A stretch of DNA of 64,000 nt, taken from assembly GCF_945859705.1 (NCBI RefSeq), contig NC_079134.1:67948625-68012624 (forward strand), given 5' to 3'. Below are positions 43,883-54,525 of the stretch, piece by piece. How positions within the stretch are numbered: position 1 is the first letter of the stretch; the number at the start of each line of letters is the position of its first letter. The stretch comes from Episyrphus balteatus (Eukaryota; Arthropoda; Insecta; Diptera; Syrphidae). The notes under the pieces were generated by a model that was given only the letters and a program-made list of their open reading frames with translations, ran no database searches and was not told the DNA's origin. The position numbers were made by a program, and so were the translations under genes.

Positions 43883-44291
43883 TATTTTTCAATTCTCACA
43901 CTTCACACTATAAGAAATAGAGGTGCTGTCAATTTTACAAGAATTGGAAAATGAGCTCGGGAGTAGTTCTCGTATGGACAATAAGAATAATTAATACCAA
44001 AAGTTTGAGTGCTTATTTGCAACTATTTAAATCTTCATCTATTTAATTCTTTAAAGTATCTACAATATTTTACAAAGAACCCAATTCGTGAATTCATATT
44101 AATTAAGTTTTGACACATAAATGTGACTGTACTACTGAGCTGATTGATATTCTTTTCTGTCCAGTTCTGTTTGTTTATTCCTTACAGTCTGGATATTCTT
44201 CATAAACAATTTCGTCTCGTCGGTCTATTCTTTTCCATATCCGGAAAAATAAAGAAATGCACTCCATCTCTATATAACTAGCTATGATTAA
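43883..44291. other. unclassified AT-rich spacer
   Basis: No gene, element end or repeat recognised. Confidence 0.35.
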
Positions 44292-45695
44292 AAGCTGAAA
44301 CACAATCACGCTTTAGGGCGTCGCTTCGTTGCGTTACGTTGAGAAATCCTCAAAGCGCGCTTCTGTCACTTTGACTTTGAACAGCTGATTGCAACATAAA
44401 ATCTGCTGTCAAATAAAATAAACATATAAAAAAAAAATTTGTTTATTCTTTAATCCTATAGTTATAAAAACAAAACCAATCAAAATATATTGTTTTTAAC
44501 AATAAAACTCAGTCTAAAACATCATTAAATTTTTTTTTTGTTTTTAATACGTAAATTGTTTTGATTTAAAATATCTCGATGTGGTTTTTTTGTGCAAAAT
44601 CTATATAGAGAAATTAAAAAACACACATAGTTTTGCAGCAATTTATTTTTTTTTATTCACATTTGGCGCAATAATAGGTCTGTTTGGGTTCTTTTTGCAC
44701 AAAAATATGAAACCTGTCAAATTTTAAGGAGTGGGGATGAAATTCTCTCAGAGAAAGAAAAATTGTGTAAAAGTACCCAAACGCTTTTGGCACAAAATTT
44801 TCTACTACTTTTTCTACAACAACAAAAATGTAAACAACAACACCAATTAAAAAAAAATAAAGAAAGGAAAAATATCAAAACATTTTGTTTTGTTTTACAA
44901 ACACTTTTTTTTATTCATTTTTTCATAAATTATTTATAAAATAAAGCACTTCTTAACCATTAAAATACAAAAAATAAAAATAAAAACACAAAACATAGCC
45001 ACATCGCCATGTTTGTACTTTGTTTTGTTCATTAAAAAATGCAAACACAAATTAAGAAAAAAAAAAAGAAATGAATAATATTAAAAACACTTTGTTTTAT
45101 TTTTGAAACACTTTTTTATTATTTTGTTCATAAAATATTAATTTGTTTTGAGCATTACATCACTAAACGAAATAAATAAAAAAAAAAAAAAACAAGAAAA
45201 AAATCCACTCCACCATGTTTGTAGTTTGTTTTCTTTATGTTGTGCGACAAGAACAAATAAAGAAAAACAGAGAAAGCACTACCTTTTGACAGATTTCAGA
45301 TTTTTGTTCGATGAAATTTTTTGGACAGAAATTCGCAAGAAGGGGAAATTTTTTTCTCTCTCGCGGCCATCTTTTTTGTGAAAAAATGTACAATTTCAGA
45401 GTACCCAAACAGGAATTGGGTTAAAAAAGTTGAAAAAAGTTGAAATATTTCTGTTTTAGTCAGTACCCAAACAGACCTAATAATGTGGGTGACTGTAACT
45501 ATGTCTGTTAAATGTCAGAAAGCGAGCAAAAGTTCAGTCTGGTTGAACTTTTGCTCGCTTTCTTACGTTTCCTTACGTTTGTCAAAAAAAGCGTACGTAA
45601 GAAAAGCGTCATTGTGTGAGGATACACAGATTTCCTATAGTTGAACTTTTCGCAGTTGTCAAAATCGACGGCAAAGCGTGATTGTGTTTCAGCTT
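44292..45695. mobile_element. 1.4-kb PIF/Harbinger-like non-autonomous element
   Basis: Inverted ends AAGCTGAAACACAATCACGC, about 23 bp and perfect, flanked by TAA on both sides (44289-44291; 45696-45698). The first about 100 bp also contain cgctt/gcgtt words. No transposase frame. A second element (44676-45478) lies inside. Confidence 0.75.
44676..45478. mobile_element. 803-bp inverted-repeat element with internal tandem array
   Basis: Ends AGGTCTGTTTGGGT and its exact inverse, flanked by aataat (44670-44675; 45479-45484). The phrase acccaaac recurs inside. The interior holds about two and a half imperfect copies of a roughly 190-bp unit starting with gccatgtttgtactttgtttt (44815-45290). 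Confidence 0.72.
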
Positions 45696-45698
45696 TAA

Positions 45699-46261
45699 GT
45701 GATTTAAATATTGGGGCGGCTTTGGAAAAATTAAATTGGTTGGAGGAATATTAGGATTGCTTTAGTCTTTCAAAAGAAATTGGGGCGCCTTGTTCTTCAA
45801 AGATGAACGAAGATTTTGGACACCATTGTCCTTTCGGAAGCCAAAAAATTAACCCAAATTTGGGGGGCGCCTTCATTCTTCAAAAAGCTTAGGACAAAAA
45901 ATTGGGCCGCCTTTGTGAAAGTAAATATAAATAAAACATCGATTGGAAAGACTTCGTTATTTATATAGACTTTTGATTTAATAAAGTTTTTTATGGCCTT
46001 TAGTCCAAACAAAAATTTTGGGGTTTCGTCCCGGTGGAGCTCACTTAGACTCATCAGTTGACTTATCGTGAGACACCTTGTCAATACGCAAATTTTGTTT
46101 TTATTCAGTTCAACTTACATAGATTTCTTAACGAAAACATAATGTGAACTATATCCCGCAAGATTAAGATTTTAATCATTAAAACTTTTGTAAAAGTTCG
46201 CCCCTCAATTCTTGCGCCCTTGGGCGACGGCCGATGCTGCCCCCCCCCCCCCCCCAAAAAC
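45699..46261. other. unclassified region with GGCGCC-containing imperfect repeats and a poly-C run
   Basis: Phrases like ttggggcgcctt..ttcttcaaa occur at about 45780, 45865 and 45905, suggesting an old local tandem repeat. A C run of about 17 lies at 46240-46256. No coding evidence. Confidence 0.4.
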
Positions 46262-46980
46262 CGGCCCTGAGCCGATAGACACCATTTCCGAATGCTTTTC
46301 AATCCTCCTTGAATAATTTCTTCAAACTTCCCACTGGCTGTTATTACTATGTCATCGGCAAAACCGAGACAGCGTATTACTTGGGAAGTTAGATTTTCTA
46401 GTAGTTCATCAAACACAATACTCCAAGGCAAGGGTGAAAGAACGCCTCCCTGACAACCTTTTGTTGTGATGATAGTTTGTACATTAAGACCTGCCCTTAC
46501 CTCAGCTGTTCTTGTGCACAGCATTTCATTGATCCATCTCACTACAGTGATAGGTACTCTTTTCCTTACAAGAACTTTGCTTACAGCGACATACATGTGA
46601 GGTGTTATCAAATGCTCCCTCTATGTCTAGAAAGGCACGTAGGGCTGTTTCCTTTGCATCCAAAGCTCTTTGTATGGAATTAGTTAACTCGAAAAAGGCA
46701 GTTTCCGTAGATTTTCCTGCCCTGTGCGTGCTGGCGACGCACGGTTAAGTGGCATATTTATTAAAATATACTTTCTCCGAAGTCTTAAACAGAAATGATG
46801 TCAGGCTAATTGGCTTAAATCACTTTGGGTGGGTCGTATCTTTCTTCCCAGTTTTGGGAATAAAAATTACTTTAGCTCTTCTCCATAGTCTTCTTACATG
46901 CCTAAGTGCCATGTTACTACGAAGTATTCTAATAATGTACGGCATCAGGTCTTCCGCCCCATTTTGTAGTAAAGCAGGGG
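46262..46980 (-). pseudogene. RT fragment of an I/R1-like non-LTR element (I)
   Basis: Reading minus: ALLQNGAEDLMPYIIRIL, WRRAKVIFIPKTGKK, FLDIEGAFDN, QGGVLSPLPWSIVFDELL and CLGFADDIVITASGK. The left end is joined to the poly-C region in GGGGG. It is interrupted at 46981 by element K and resumes at 51607-51695 with WAITNFQPIKSPGVDGIS. Multiple frameshifts. Confidence 0.75.
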
Positions 46981-47410
46981 AGACGCACACTGGGGCCTAC
47001 TATATGGGAGGGATACCCAAAAGTCCATTTCTTAAATTATAACTTTTAAGTTTTTTTTTGTTTTATTTCATGAGTATATGTTCTTCCCTATCTATTTCTA
47101 AGGTTAATATTATCAATTAAGCACAACATGTGAAAAAGTGAAGCATCAAAGTGCAAAGTTTGATACCATTGATTTCATCCAGTTTTAGTAGTTAATCATG
47201 AATATAGTTTTTTTCTTCGTATTAAGTGAAAATAAAAATAACTACAAATTATCAGCTATGGGCCAAGGTAAGGAGAGTTCATTGAAGTGTTTTTTAGAAT
47301 TCTTCTTCTTCTCCATTATCGACGATAGTCATGATCTCGGATGGGGTCACAACTCTCCCACTTTAATGCTTCACACTACGGCTCCGCATGTGGGGTTCGC
47401 CGGGTTGACC

Positions 47411-47726
47411 TCAGGAAACGTCGGCAGGCTTCTCGATTTTGAATTGTTCCATGTCTAAGGCCAACTGAATGCAGTTGTCGTTGCATTTGTCTTCTCCATG
47501 AGTTCTTAGGCCTGCTTCTTCATCGCGATTGCGTTGGAACGTCGTAAGCGATCGCCTTTTGAACTGGGTTCTCAGGGTTTCGTCTTTGTACATGACAGTA
47601 CCAGCTTAAACGGTCATGCTGTATTTTATCCAAGATGGTGTTTTTGATGTGAAGGCTTCCTCGGATTTTCTTGCTTCTGATTCGATCAAGCTTTGTTACT
47701 CCTGCTGTCATACGAAGCATCTTCAT
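47411..47726 (-). pseudogene. C-terminal tail of RTE-like J protein
   Basis: MKMLRMTAGVTKLDRIRSKK, LDKIQHDRLSWYCHVQRR and HTTFQRN-like pieces are the conserved C-terminal segment of RTE-clade proteins. It is joined directly to GSGYRIS of RT, so about 120 residues of the thumb are missing. It ends in two frames. Confidence 0.75.
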
Positions 47727-47727
47727 C

Positions 47728-49485
47728 TCAGCTTATCCGGTACCCACTTCCCTCCAGAACATCCACCCACACATCAAGTGCTCGTTGCAAGGATGTTGGA
47801 TCTTCACTTATGATGGCTCCATCATCAGCAAAGAATAACTGATTCACTTTCGGATCCGTCACTTTTCCTTCAAGCAGAAAGTCAAGGACTGTAATAAAGA
47901 GCAAAGGACTCAGGACGCTTCCCTGGTGCACACCGACTTTGGTTGGGAACTCTTCGGTGACTCCTGCGGGGCATTTTACCTTCGTTTTTACTTCATCGTA
48001 CATGTCCTTGATTTCCGGAACCCCTCGCTGTCTCAGGGACACCCAAATCAGATCTCGTGGTTGTCTATCGAATGCCTTTTCGAAATCAACCTGCACAATA
48101 TGCAAATCCCTTGAGGAATCACGGTGTTTTTCCATTCGGATTCTTAAACTCTGTATGACATCTGTGGTTGATTTACCCGAGACAAACCCGCACTGGTCAT
48201 CAGACAGCCGTATTATCTTTCGCAGTCGGCCGTCCAAAATCCGCTCAACGATCTTCATGGTGTGTGACATCAGCTTAATCGATCGGTAGTTATCACAGTT
48301 TCGTGTGTCCCCTTTTCCTTTGAAGATTGGGAGAAGGAAACTTTCTCTCCACTTAATTGGCATTTGGTCACCGCTAATGAGTTTGGAGATGGGAATCGTG
48401 AGCCATTTACACCCAATGTCTCCCATCTTCTTCCAGAACTCAGAGGGTATTTCGTCTGGACCAATAGCTTTTCCTTTCTTGGAGTTTTTCACCGCCACGC
48501 TAACTTCTACGACTGTAAGGTCGGGTACTTCGTCTAAATTAGGTTCGGCTGTTGGAAAGTATATCCTGGGAAATTGCTCATTTAGGAGTTCATCACAATA
48601 CTGTCGCCACCTGTGGAGAATTTTGTCGTCATTCACAAGTAGTAGGCCTTGAGCATCGTTAATGAACTTTGGTGAACGTATTTCCTGAGCTGCACCCTTG
48701 TTCATCTTGGCATGTCGCAGTTCCTGGAGAGCCTGGTTTGCATCAGCAGCTGGATCAGATATTTCCCCAAGCTCGCGATACATGCTTTCCGTACTCACTG
48801 CTCTATTCATGGCTTCCTTCTTGTAGCGCTTGTAGTCCATTTCGAGTCGTGCTTTTTCATCTCTATTATGAGAGGACCAAGCTTGGAAAGCGGTCTTTTT
48901 CCTTGATATCACTGCTTTGACTTCATCGCTCCACCACCATGTTTCTTTTTCCCGTTGGTAGTTTCCTTTTGATGTTCCTAGCAGTGACCTCGCCTTCGAC
49001 AAGCAAGTTCGTTGCAGAGAGTCCCACATATTTTGTACTCTGCACTCTTCGTTTTGTAGTCTGCTGATGGTTCCGCACAGATAGTTTCTCATAACAGAGA
49101 TGAATGCATTGCCTTTTCCTTTGTCCGGGTTGTACCACTTGATTCTTCCGGTAGTCTCTCTTTGTTTGTTTGCTGCCTTCGTCTCCATAAAAAATTCTGT
49201 CAGTAGGAGACGGTGTTGCTGGGCGATCGCTTCTTCTAATATCACTTTGCAGTCTTTCACTAGCGGCTTCATTAAACTAGATACCAGATGGTAGTCGATC
49301 TGTGTTTCATTTCCACCGCTGCTATAAGAGATAAAGTGTCGGCTTTGTTTAATGAACATGGTATTCAATACTATAAGACCATGTGACCTGCACATGCTTA
49401 GAATTTCTTCACCAGGAGGGTTTCTAGTTCCAAATCCAAGGCCACCATGGCAGTCCTCGTAGTCTTCGTTGCCCCACATGTCCAT
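47728..49485 (-). CDS. endonuclease C-terminus and reverse transcriptase of RTE-like J
   Basis: 585 residues open. Endonuclease end (GLIVLNTMF, YHLVSSLMKPLVKDCKV), linker with WWWSDEVKAVISRKK, then RT motifs: GPDEIPSEFWKKMG, WRESFLLPIFKGKG, NYRSIKLMSHTMKIVERIL, QCGFVSGKSTTD, VQVDFEKAFDRQPR, HQGSVLSPLLFITVLD and LFFADDGAIISED (catalytic FADD). Motif order and tail match the RTE clade (craniofacial-development-protein-2-like annotations come from such elements). Frameshift to the endonuclease start near 49470. Confidence 0.85.
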   Translation of the reverse strand: MDMWGNEDYEDCHGGLGFGTRNPPGEEILSMCRSHGLIVLNTMFIKQSRHFISYSSGGNETQIDYHLVSSLMKPLVKDCKVILEEAIAQQHRLLLTEFFMETKAANKQRETTGRIKWYNPDKGKGNAFISVMRNYLCGTISRLQNEECRVQNMWDSLQRTCLSKARSLLGTSKGNYQREKETWWWSDEVKAVISRKKTAFQAWSSHNRDEKARLEMDYKRYKKEAMNRAVSTESMYRELGEISDPAADANQALQELRHAKMNKGAAQEIRSPKFINDAQGLLLVNDDKILHRWRQYCDELLNEQFPRIYFPTAEPNLDEVPDLTVVEVSVAVKNSKKGKAIGPDEIPSEFWKKMGDIGCKWLTIPISKLISGDQMPIKWRESFLLPIFKGKGDTRNCDNYRSIKLMSHTMKIVERILDGRLRKIIRLSDDQCGFVSGKSTTDVIQSLRIRMEKHRDSSRDLHIVQVDFEKAFDRQPRDLIWVSLRQRGVPEIKDMYDEVKTKVKCPAGVTEEFPTKVGVHQGSVLSPLLFITVLDFLLEGKVTDPKVNQLFFADDGAIISEDPTSLQRALDVWVDVLEGSGYRIS

Positions 49486-49942
49486 TTAAATCTCCACCCA
49501 CAAACAAAAGCTCTTCCTTTGGGATGTCTTTAATGAGGTTGTGGAAGTCTAGCCAGAATGCATCTTTTTCCACCTGCTCACATCCAATTTGGGGAGCATA
49601 TGCACTGACTATATTCCACACCTTTCCTTCCATCACCAGTTTAAGAGACATCAATCGGTCACTGGACTTCGAAATGGCCAAAACGCTTCCAAGAAGCTTT
49701 TCCGCAAGGATGACACCGATTCCTTTTCTACCTTGCTCTGTTCCGTAGTAGAACATCTTGTATTGTTTTGTCTTGACGTCTAAGAAACGGGCTCTGTTTC
49801 CAGTGTTTCGCCACTTGGTTTCTAGGACGCACAAGATGTCCACTCGCCTCCTCTTCATCATCTCTTCTAATTCACAGCCTCGGCCGTTCATACTGCCCAC
49901 GTTCCAACTCGCGACTCTTAACTTTCTTCTCACCTCGTGCAT
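49455..49942 (-). pseudogene. endonuclease N-terminus of RTE-like J
   Basis: MHEVRRKLRVASWNVGSMNG, ILCVLETKWRN, GIGVILAEKLL, WNIVSAYAPQ and VGGDLNGHVG are ordered endonuclease motifs. It continues in the next frame as NEDYEDCHGGLGFG at 49485. Confidence 0.83.
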
Positions 49943-50233
49943 TATTTTGCTAGCCCCCGGAATCCGTATAGCTCTGACCCTATTATTACTAATCGGTCCA
50001 GGATCAGTATTGTGCGGAGCATCTGTACTGCCTGGCGCACTATGGGACGAAACATAGTTGAACGTCTCAAAAATCTCTAACTTTTTTGTATATTTGAATA
50101 TTTGAATATTTTAATGAAATTGAATATGTAAGGAATTAATGTATATAATTTTTGTTTACGGTTCATAAATTTTATAGATAAGAAAATGTGTTCAAAGTTA
50201 AAAAAAATATTATTATTATATTATTATATAATA

Positions 50234-50751
50234 CGGTACATTCTCGATTAACGCAACTAATTAAAACAAGGGTGGTTGTAATGACCGAGGTTGTTGCAAT
50301 GACCGAGTAAATAATTTTTAGGTTCAATATGAGATGAAAAGCGAAAATATCAGAAACGCAACACTAACAAATATATTTAATGCAACAAATTTCTGTCCAA
50401 TAAAATATAATTGATATGAAACGAAACAAATGGAAGTTAATTCATTACGATAAGTACGTAATTATGAATGTTTAGTTCTTTATCCAAATTTAATTATTTT
50501 ATTTCGAAAAAATGGGATATTTTTGTTTGGATTTTTTAGTTTGTTAGATTTTAAAAATTGAACAATCAACATTTTTTCAATAAGGGTTAAATTTTGGTCA
50601 GTTCATTGTACTTTTGTATTGAAAGTTGCACTTATCGAGTCAATTTTTGTACAAGAGTTGCGATTACTGCGTCAACAATGATAAAAATTGGGGTGTTGCG
50701 AAAATCGAGGAGTTGCGTGAATCGAGAGTTGCGTTAATCGAGAACGTACTG
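50234..50751. mobile_element. 518-bp pogo/Tigger-like MITE
   Basis: Inverted ends around TTCTCGATTAACGCAACT (25 of 27 bp), flanked by TA on both sides (50232-50233; 50752-50753). CAGTACRTTCTCGATT-type ends and a TA target fit pogo/Tigger. The phrase gttgc..t.a(c/t)cgag recurs near both ends as subterminal repeats. No transposase. Confidence 0.8.
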
Positions 50752-51229
50752 TAATATTATTTAAATTAATTTTTTTTTCAATGAAGCAATCGAAAAAGAT
50801 AAAAACTCGTACGGCACGGTTGCCATTGTTACTTTTTACTTCTTAAATCTGAAAATGAAATAAAACATTTCACCTTGATGTTATTTTGCCTAGATGTGAT
50901 TTGCACCTTATAGACCTGTGCTCTGAATATGTCGGAGTAGCTCATATAAGGGGGGGTTCACCAAGTAGTTCGGCCTAACTGGAACTGCTGACGCTACCGT
51001 TGATTCTATAAATGAATTCTTCCGCTACCGTCAATTGTTGGGAGTGCCTTGGTGGGAACACCCCTTCGTTGGGGGGGTAATTAGTAGCAACAGCCTACTC
51101 CGCTTCGACCTGTCGACCATGGGAGGCACTTCTGCGAAAACAAGTTTCGCGATCGCAAAGCTCTTAGCTTCATAGTATCAGTCACCGTAAGCCCATCCGC
51201 CACGACAAGGCTTACCCCCATGGATGGGG

Positions 51230-51512
51230 AAGTGTTTTTTAGAATTATACATTTTAAAATATCAGAGATATTTCAGGTTAAAGTAGTAGGTCTTTTTTCG
51301 AGAAATTATCGATTTTCATGGAAATGCGCAGCGGGCTTTTACTTTTGAATTTAGTTTTATGTTAAGAGTATCCCTATGCATTATAAACAGGCAATAGTTT
51401 TAAAAGAATCTTGCGCATTTCCATGAAAATCGATAATTTATCGAAAAAAATTCTCCTACTTTAACCTCAAATATCTCTGATATTTTAAAATGTACAATTC
51501 TAAAAAACACTT
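51230..51512. repeat. hairpin with 101-bp arms in element K
   Basis: Arms 51230-51330 and 51412-51512 are inverted repeats with a few mismatches; spacer 81 bp. The RTE element J inserted exactly at the outer edge of the left arm. Confidence 0.8.
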
Positions 51513-51697
51513 CAGTGAACTCTCCTTAAAAAAAAACTGAAAAGCTATAATTTAATAAATGGACTTTTGGGTATCCCTCCCATATAGTAGGCCCCAGTGT
51601 GAGACGGGAGATACCATCGACACCTGGTGACTTAATAGGTTGAAAGTTGGTTATCGCCCAGTCAATTCTTTTGCCTGAACAGATAGCTCTACACTCA

Positions 51698-52440
51698 AGG
51701 AAAAAAAAATGTTTTTTTTTTAACTATTTCCATAGTCACTTTAGAGAATTCAATGAAATTTGGCGAATAACTAGTTTTTGACAGAAAATAGTTACAAAAT
51801 AGTTAAAAATGACTATTATAATAATCACATACAAAAACAAAATAGTTTAAAATATCTATTAAAATTGACTATGCCGTAGTAATAACGTAACTATTTAAAT
51901 AGTCATTCTTAACTATTATGTTCATAGTTAGAAATAACTATTATAATAGTCACATGCAAAGAAAAATAGTTAAGCCTAGTACATACTTGTGAAAAAAGTC
52001 GAGAATCCATACAAATTTGTATTTTTTGTTCACCCGTGAAATTTCCTGGGAACCCTGGTGGAGAAGAAAGTGGAGAGTTTTGCTTCAGGGGCGATGAAGT
52101 AGTTCACGTGCGAGATGTACGGGAATCTCTTTCACACAGATGAATTAATTAAAATTTTGAATTTTAGCATGAATTCTATGTATGCTTTATATTTTATCGG
52201 ACAAATGAGTTTGAAAATTGAAGAAAAAAATGAATGTTTGTATTTTGTTGATTGTGTGCGTATTCATGAGATGAATAAACTTGAAGTGTGTACCAGCGAT
52301 GAATGTCAAATGTTCACAAGTGGAGATGTGTTCCTGTTCACTTCACCAGAAGTATGTACTATGTTTTAAAAGTAACTATTTTGTATAGTTATAGAAAACT
52401 ATCTTTCCGAAGCGTGCCGTGATAGTGCGAGTACAAGTTT
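51698..52440. other. AT-rich insertion rich in aactatt/aatagtta words
   Basis: Begins with actcaaggaaaaaaaaatg, a known style of MITE end. About ten aactatt or aatagtt words in both orientations follow (51720-52400). The matching right end was not found. The open frame at 52115-52369 is not similar to anything I recognise. Confidence 0.4.
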
Positions 52441-52458
52441 CAAGTCGTGTGGGTACAA

Positions 52459-52533
52459 AAATGGAGACTTTTGTTTAAAAAGAATAAAACCCTTTTGTTC
52501 ATTTACTTCTTTTTAAACAAAAGTCTCTATTTT
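52459..52533. repeat. short hairpin, arms about 26 bp
   Basis: tggagacttttgtttaaaaag and its inverse (52512-52533) around a roughly 22-bp loop. Could be a tiny MITE; no duplication seen. Confidence 0.65.
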
Positions 52534-52750
52534 CGAGGAAAACCAAATCATACAATTGTTTTAGGGTGTTGCTCCATATAATGGCAAGAAATTAAATAAT
52601 CAAATAATTTATTAATTGTTCAAATTTATTAACTAATTTTTCAGTGAAACAAAAATCAATTATGAACAGGGAGTGCATCCAAGCTTCAAATTCCACGAGC
52701 CCTTATTTTGATCTATCAGCATATTTCCTTGGACCCATTACCATTGTATT

Positions 52751-53165
52751 GTAATGTTTTATTAAGGTTCGCAATAAAACTATGTTTCCACCTACGCTAA
52801 ATCCGAGATTTAGCTAAGTAGATTTAGAATAAATCTCGAGATTTATTTTAAATCTACTTCGCTAAATCTCAGATTTGGGTTCAGCTACCCTAAATCTAAG
52901 ATTTTCACCTAATTTCAATCCAAGATTTAGAATAAAACTCGAGATTTTTGCTAAATCTACTTAGCTAAATCTCGGATTTAGAGTAGGTGGAAACGTAGTA
53001 TAAAACTTATTTCGTTTTTTTGATTTCCACTTTTACTTTCCGTTCAAATAAACATACACTTTATTTCAACTCCATTTATTATTATTTATTATTACTCGCT
53101 CAAATAAACACACTATTTAAATAACTTTATTTACTACAAACAATATACAACACTTATACATTATA
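52751..53165 (-). repeat. diverged solo or partial LTR related to gypsy G, split by a MITE
   Basis: Starts tgtaatgttttatta like the G LTR and follows it (aacttattt, tttccgttcaaataa, actcgctcaaa, cactttatttac) with many differences. It fades out near 53165. Contains the 217-bp MITE. Confidence 0.7.
52783..52999. mobile_element. 217-bp MITE made of repeated CTAAATC words
   Basis: Ends with about 45 bp inverted identity around gtttccaccta..ctaaatc; flanked by ataaaact on both sides (52775-52782; 53000-53007), an 8-bp duplication fitting hAT. The interior is built from agatttag/ctaaatct words so that the whole element folds on itself. Confidence 0.78.
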
Positions 53166-53386
53166 CATATTTATTTCGTCTTCAGTGAAATCAATTTTAC
53201 ATCGTTGAATAATTCCTATTATAGAGATATTAGAATACAATATGATTCTTAACAACTAAAGATTTTTTAAACAAAGATAATTTATTAGAGAGTGGAAAAA
53301 CGTTATGAGAAAAATTGATGAAAAAAACTCAATGGATGCAAAAAAAAAAAGAAAATTTAAATCTATCAATAAAATAATCTTAATAT
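53166..53386. other. AT-rich spacer between LTR fragment and element G
   Basis: No supported feature. It ends in atat, the left target duplication of G. Confidence 0.4.
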
Positions 53387-53877
53387 TGTAATGTTTTATT
53401 CCGGGTTCACAATAAAACTTATTTAATTTCCACTTATATTTCCGTTCAAATAAGAACACACTTTATTTCAACTCAATTTACTTTTATTATTCGCTCAAAC
53501 AAACGCACTTTTAAATCACTTTATTTACTACTAACAATTCGCAACACTTTATTTCACTTTGTACTGTACTCTTTCACTTTCAAGATTAAACTGTATCCGG
53601 TCGGTGTCTACGGTGCCCTTTTATACCGGAATCTCGAGACTCGAGAACGTCCTCGAAGGCTCTCGTCCCTGCCTCTCGAAACTTCCTTTCCAGGAGCGGC
53701 ATTTCATATTTCCAGTCTAGTGGGATATTTTGAGATGTGTTCAGTGGGATATTTTGAGATGTGTTCAGTGGGATATTTTCTTAATTACTAAAGGTCCGTT
53801 CACATTTCTACCTTTGCAGTAGTAGGTAGTGTGTTCAGACTTTTATCTTAAAAGTAGTTCAGTAATTCATCGTTACA
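53387..53877 (-). repeat. 3' LTR of G
   Basis: 491 bp. Contains a tandem of gggatattttgagatgtgttcagt (two copies plus a partial). Compared with the other LTR it keeps a 61-bp segment (about 53660-53720). Confidence 0.9.
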
Positions 53878-53888
53878 TTGCCCCCCTC

Positions 53889-54525
53889 TTAGGATTGTTC
53901 GTCCCGAACAACTCCATTGCTTCTTTCACCATTATAACGATGTAAACGGTCACAATGAACTACCTTTAGTTTGCCTCTTACCCCTCTTTGTATACGGTAA
54001 ACCACGTCGTTAATTCTGGTTATTACTGTGTAATAGTTTTGTTGTAGCTTCCCAGTTTTGTTGTAGCTTCGGTGATAGTCCCTTTTGTCGGTGGGGATTG
54101 TAAAACCACACAAGTTCTCCTTCTTGAAATCCTGTTGCTGTCGCTCGTGCGTCATATCTTGTTTTCATCCTGTCACTAGACGCTTTTATATTTGTCCTTG
54201 TCCGTTGGTGAATGTCAGCCGGTGTTCCTTTCAGGTTATCTACGTACTCATCCCTTTCATGTGGCTCGTTTGGAACACTTCCAAATTTTATCTCACTTGG
54301 CAGGCGTATTGTTGAGCCAAATAGGACTTCCGATGGTGTATGTCCAGTAGAACTATGTGTTGCACTTCTATAAGCCATCAAGAATAATGGAATATGTCGG
54401 TCCCAATCTCGTTGATTATAATCATTGACTACTTTTGACAGGTTCTTTAAGTGCCCTGTTAAATCGCTCAACCATCCCATCAGATTGTGGATGAAGCGGT
54501 GTTGTTCGCGTCTTATTGATGCCAA
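53889..54525 (-). pseudogene. pol: integrase C-terminal region of G
   Basis: PLFLMAYRSATHSSTGHTPSEVLFG, RLPSEIKFGSVPNEPHE, MKTRYDARATATGFQEGELVWFYNP, then in another frame VYRIQRGVRGKLKVVHCDRLHRYN. A 19-bp tandem duplication (about 54031-54068, ttgttgtagcttcccagtt) explains the second frame change; copy G' at 61890-61915 has a single unit. Confidence 0.85.

Larger units (their letters stand above)
47302..51228 (-). mobile_element. RTE-like non-LTR retrotransposon J
   Basis: Flanked by an 18-bp direct repeat gaagtgttttttagaatt (47284-47301; 51229-51246). The 3' tail on minus is a gaagaagaag-type repeat (47302-47313). The 5' UTR begins at 51228 with ccccatccatggggg. Coding order is endonuclease (49942), RT, C-terminal knuckle. 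A pogo-like MITE (50234-50751) and AT-rich DNA interrupt the 5' UTR. RT is long and open; the thumb is deleted. Confidence 0.83.
46986..51601. mobile_element. 4.6-kb inverted-repeat DNA element K containing an RTE element
   Basis: Ends CACACTGGGGCCTACTATAT on both sides (inverted), with similarity continuing about 70 bp and then further inside (aaggagagttcaytgaagtg at about 47270 and 51500). Flanked by agacg (46981-46985; 51602-51606). Most of the length is RTE element J (47302-51228); without it K is about 670 bp and non-coding. The 5-bp duplication and CAC terminus resemble Transib/CACTA types but do not decide. Confidence 0.75.

Noticed and set aside
52115..52369. 84-codon plus ORF as a new gene
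   Set aside because: No recognisable motif, AT-rich region full of short repeats; length is expected by chance.
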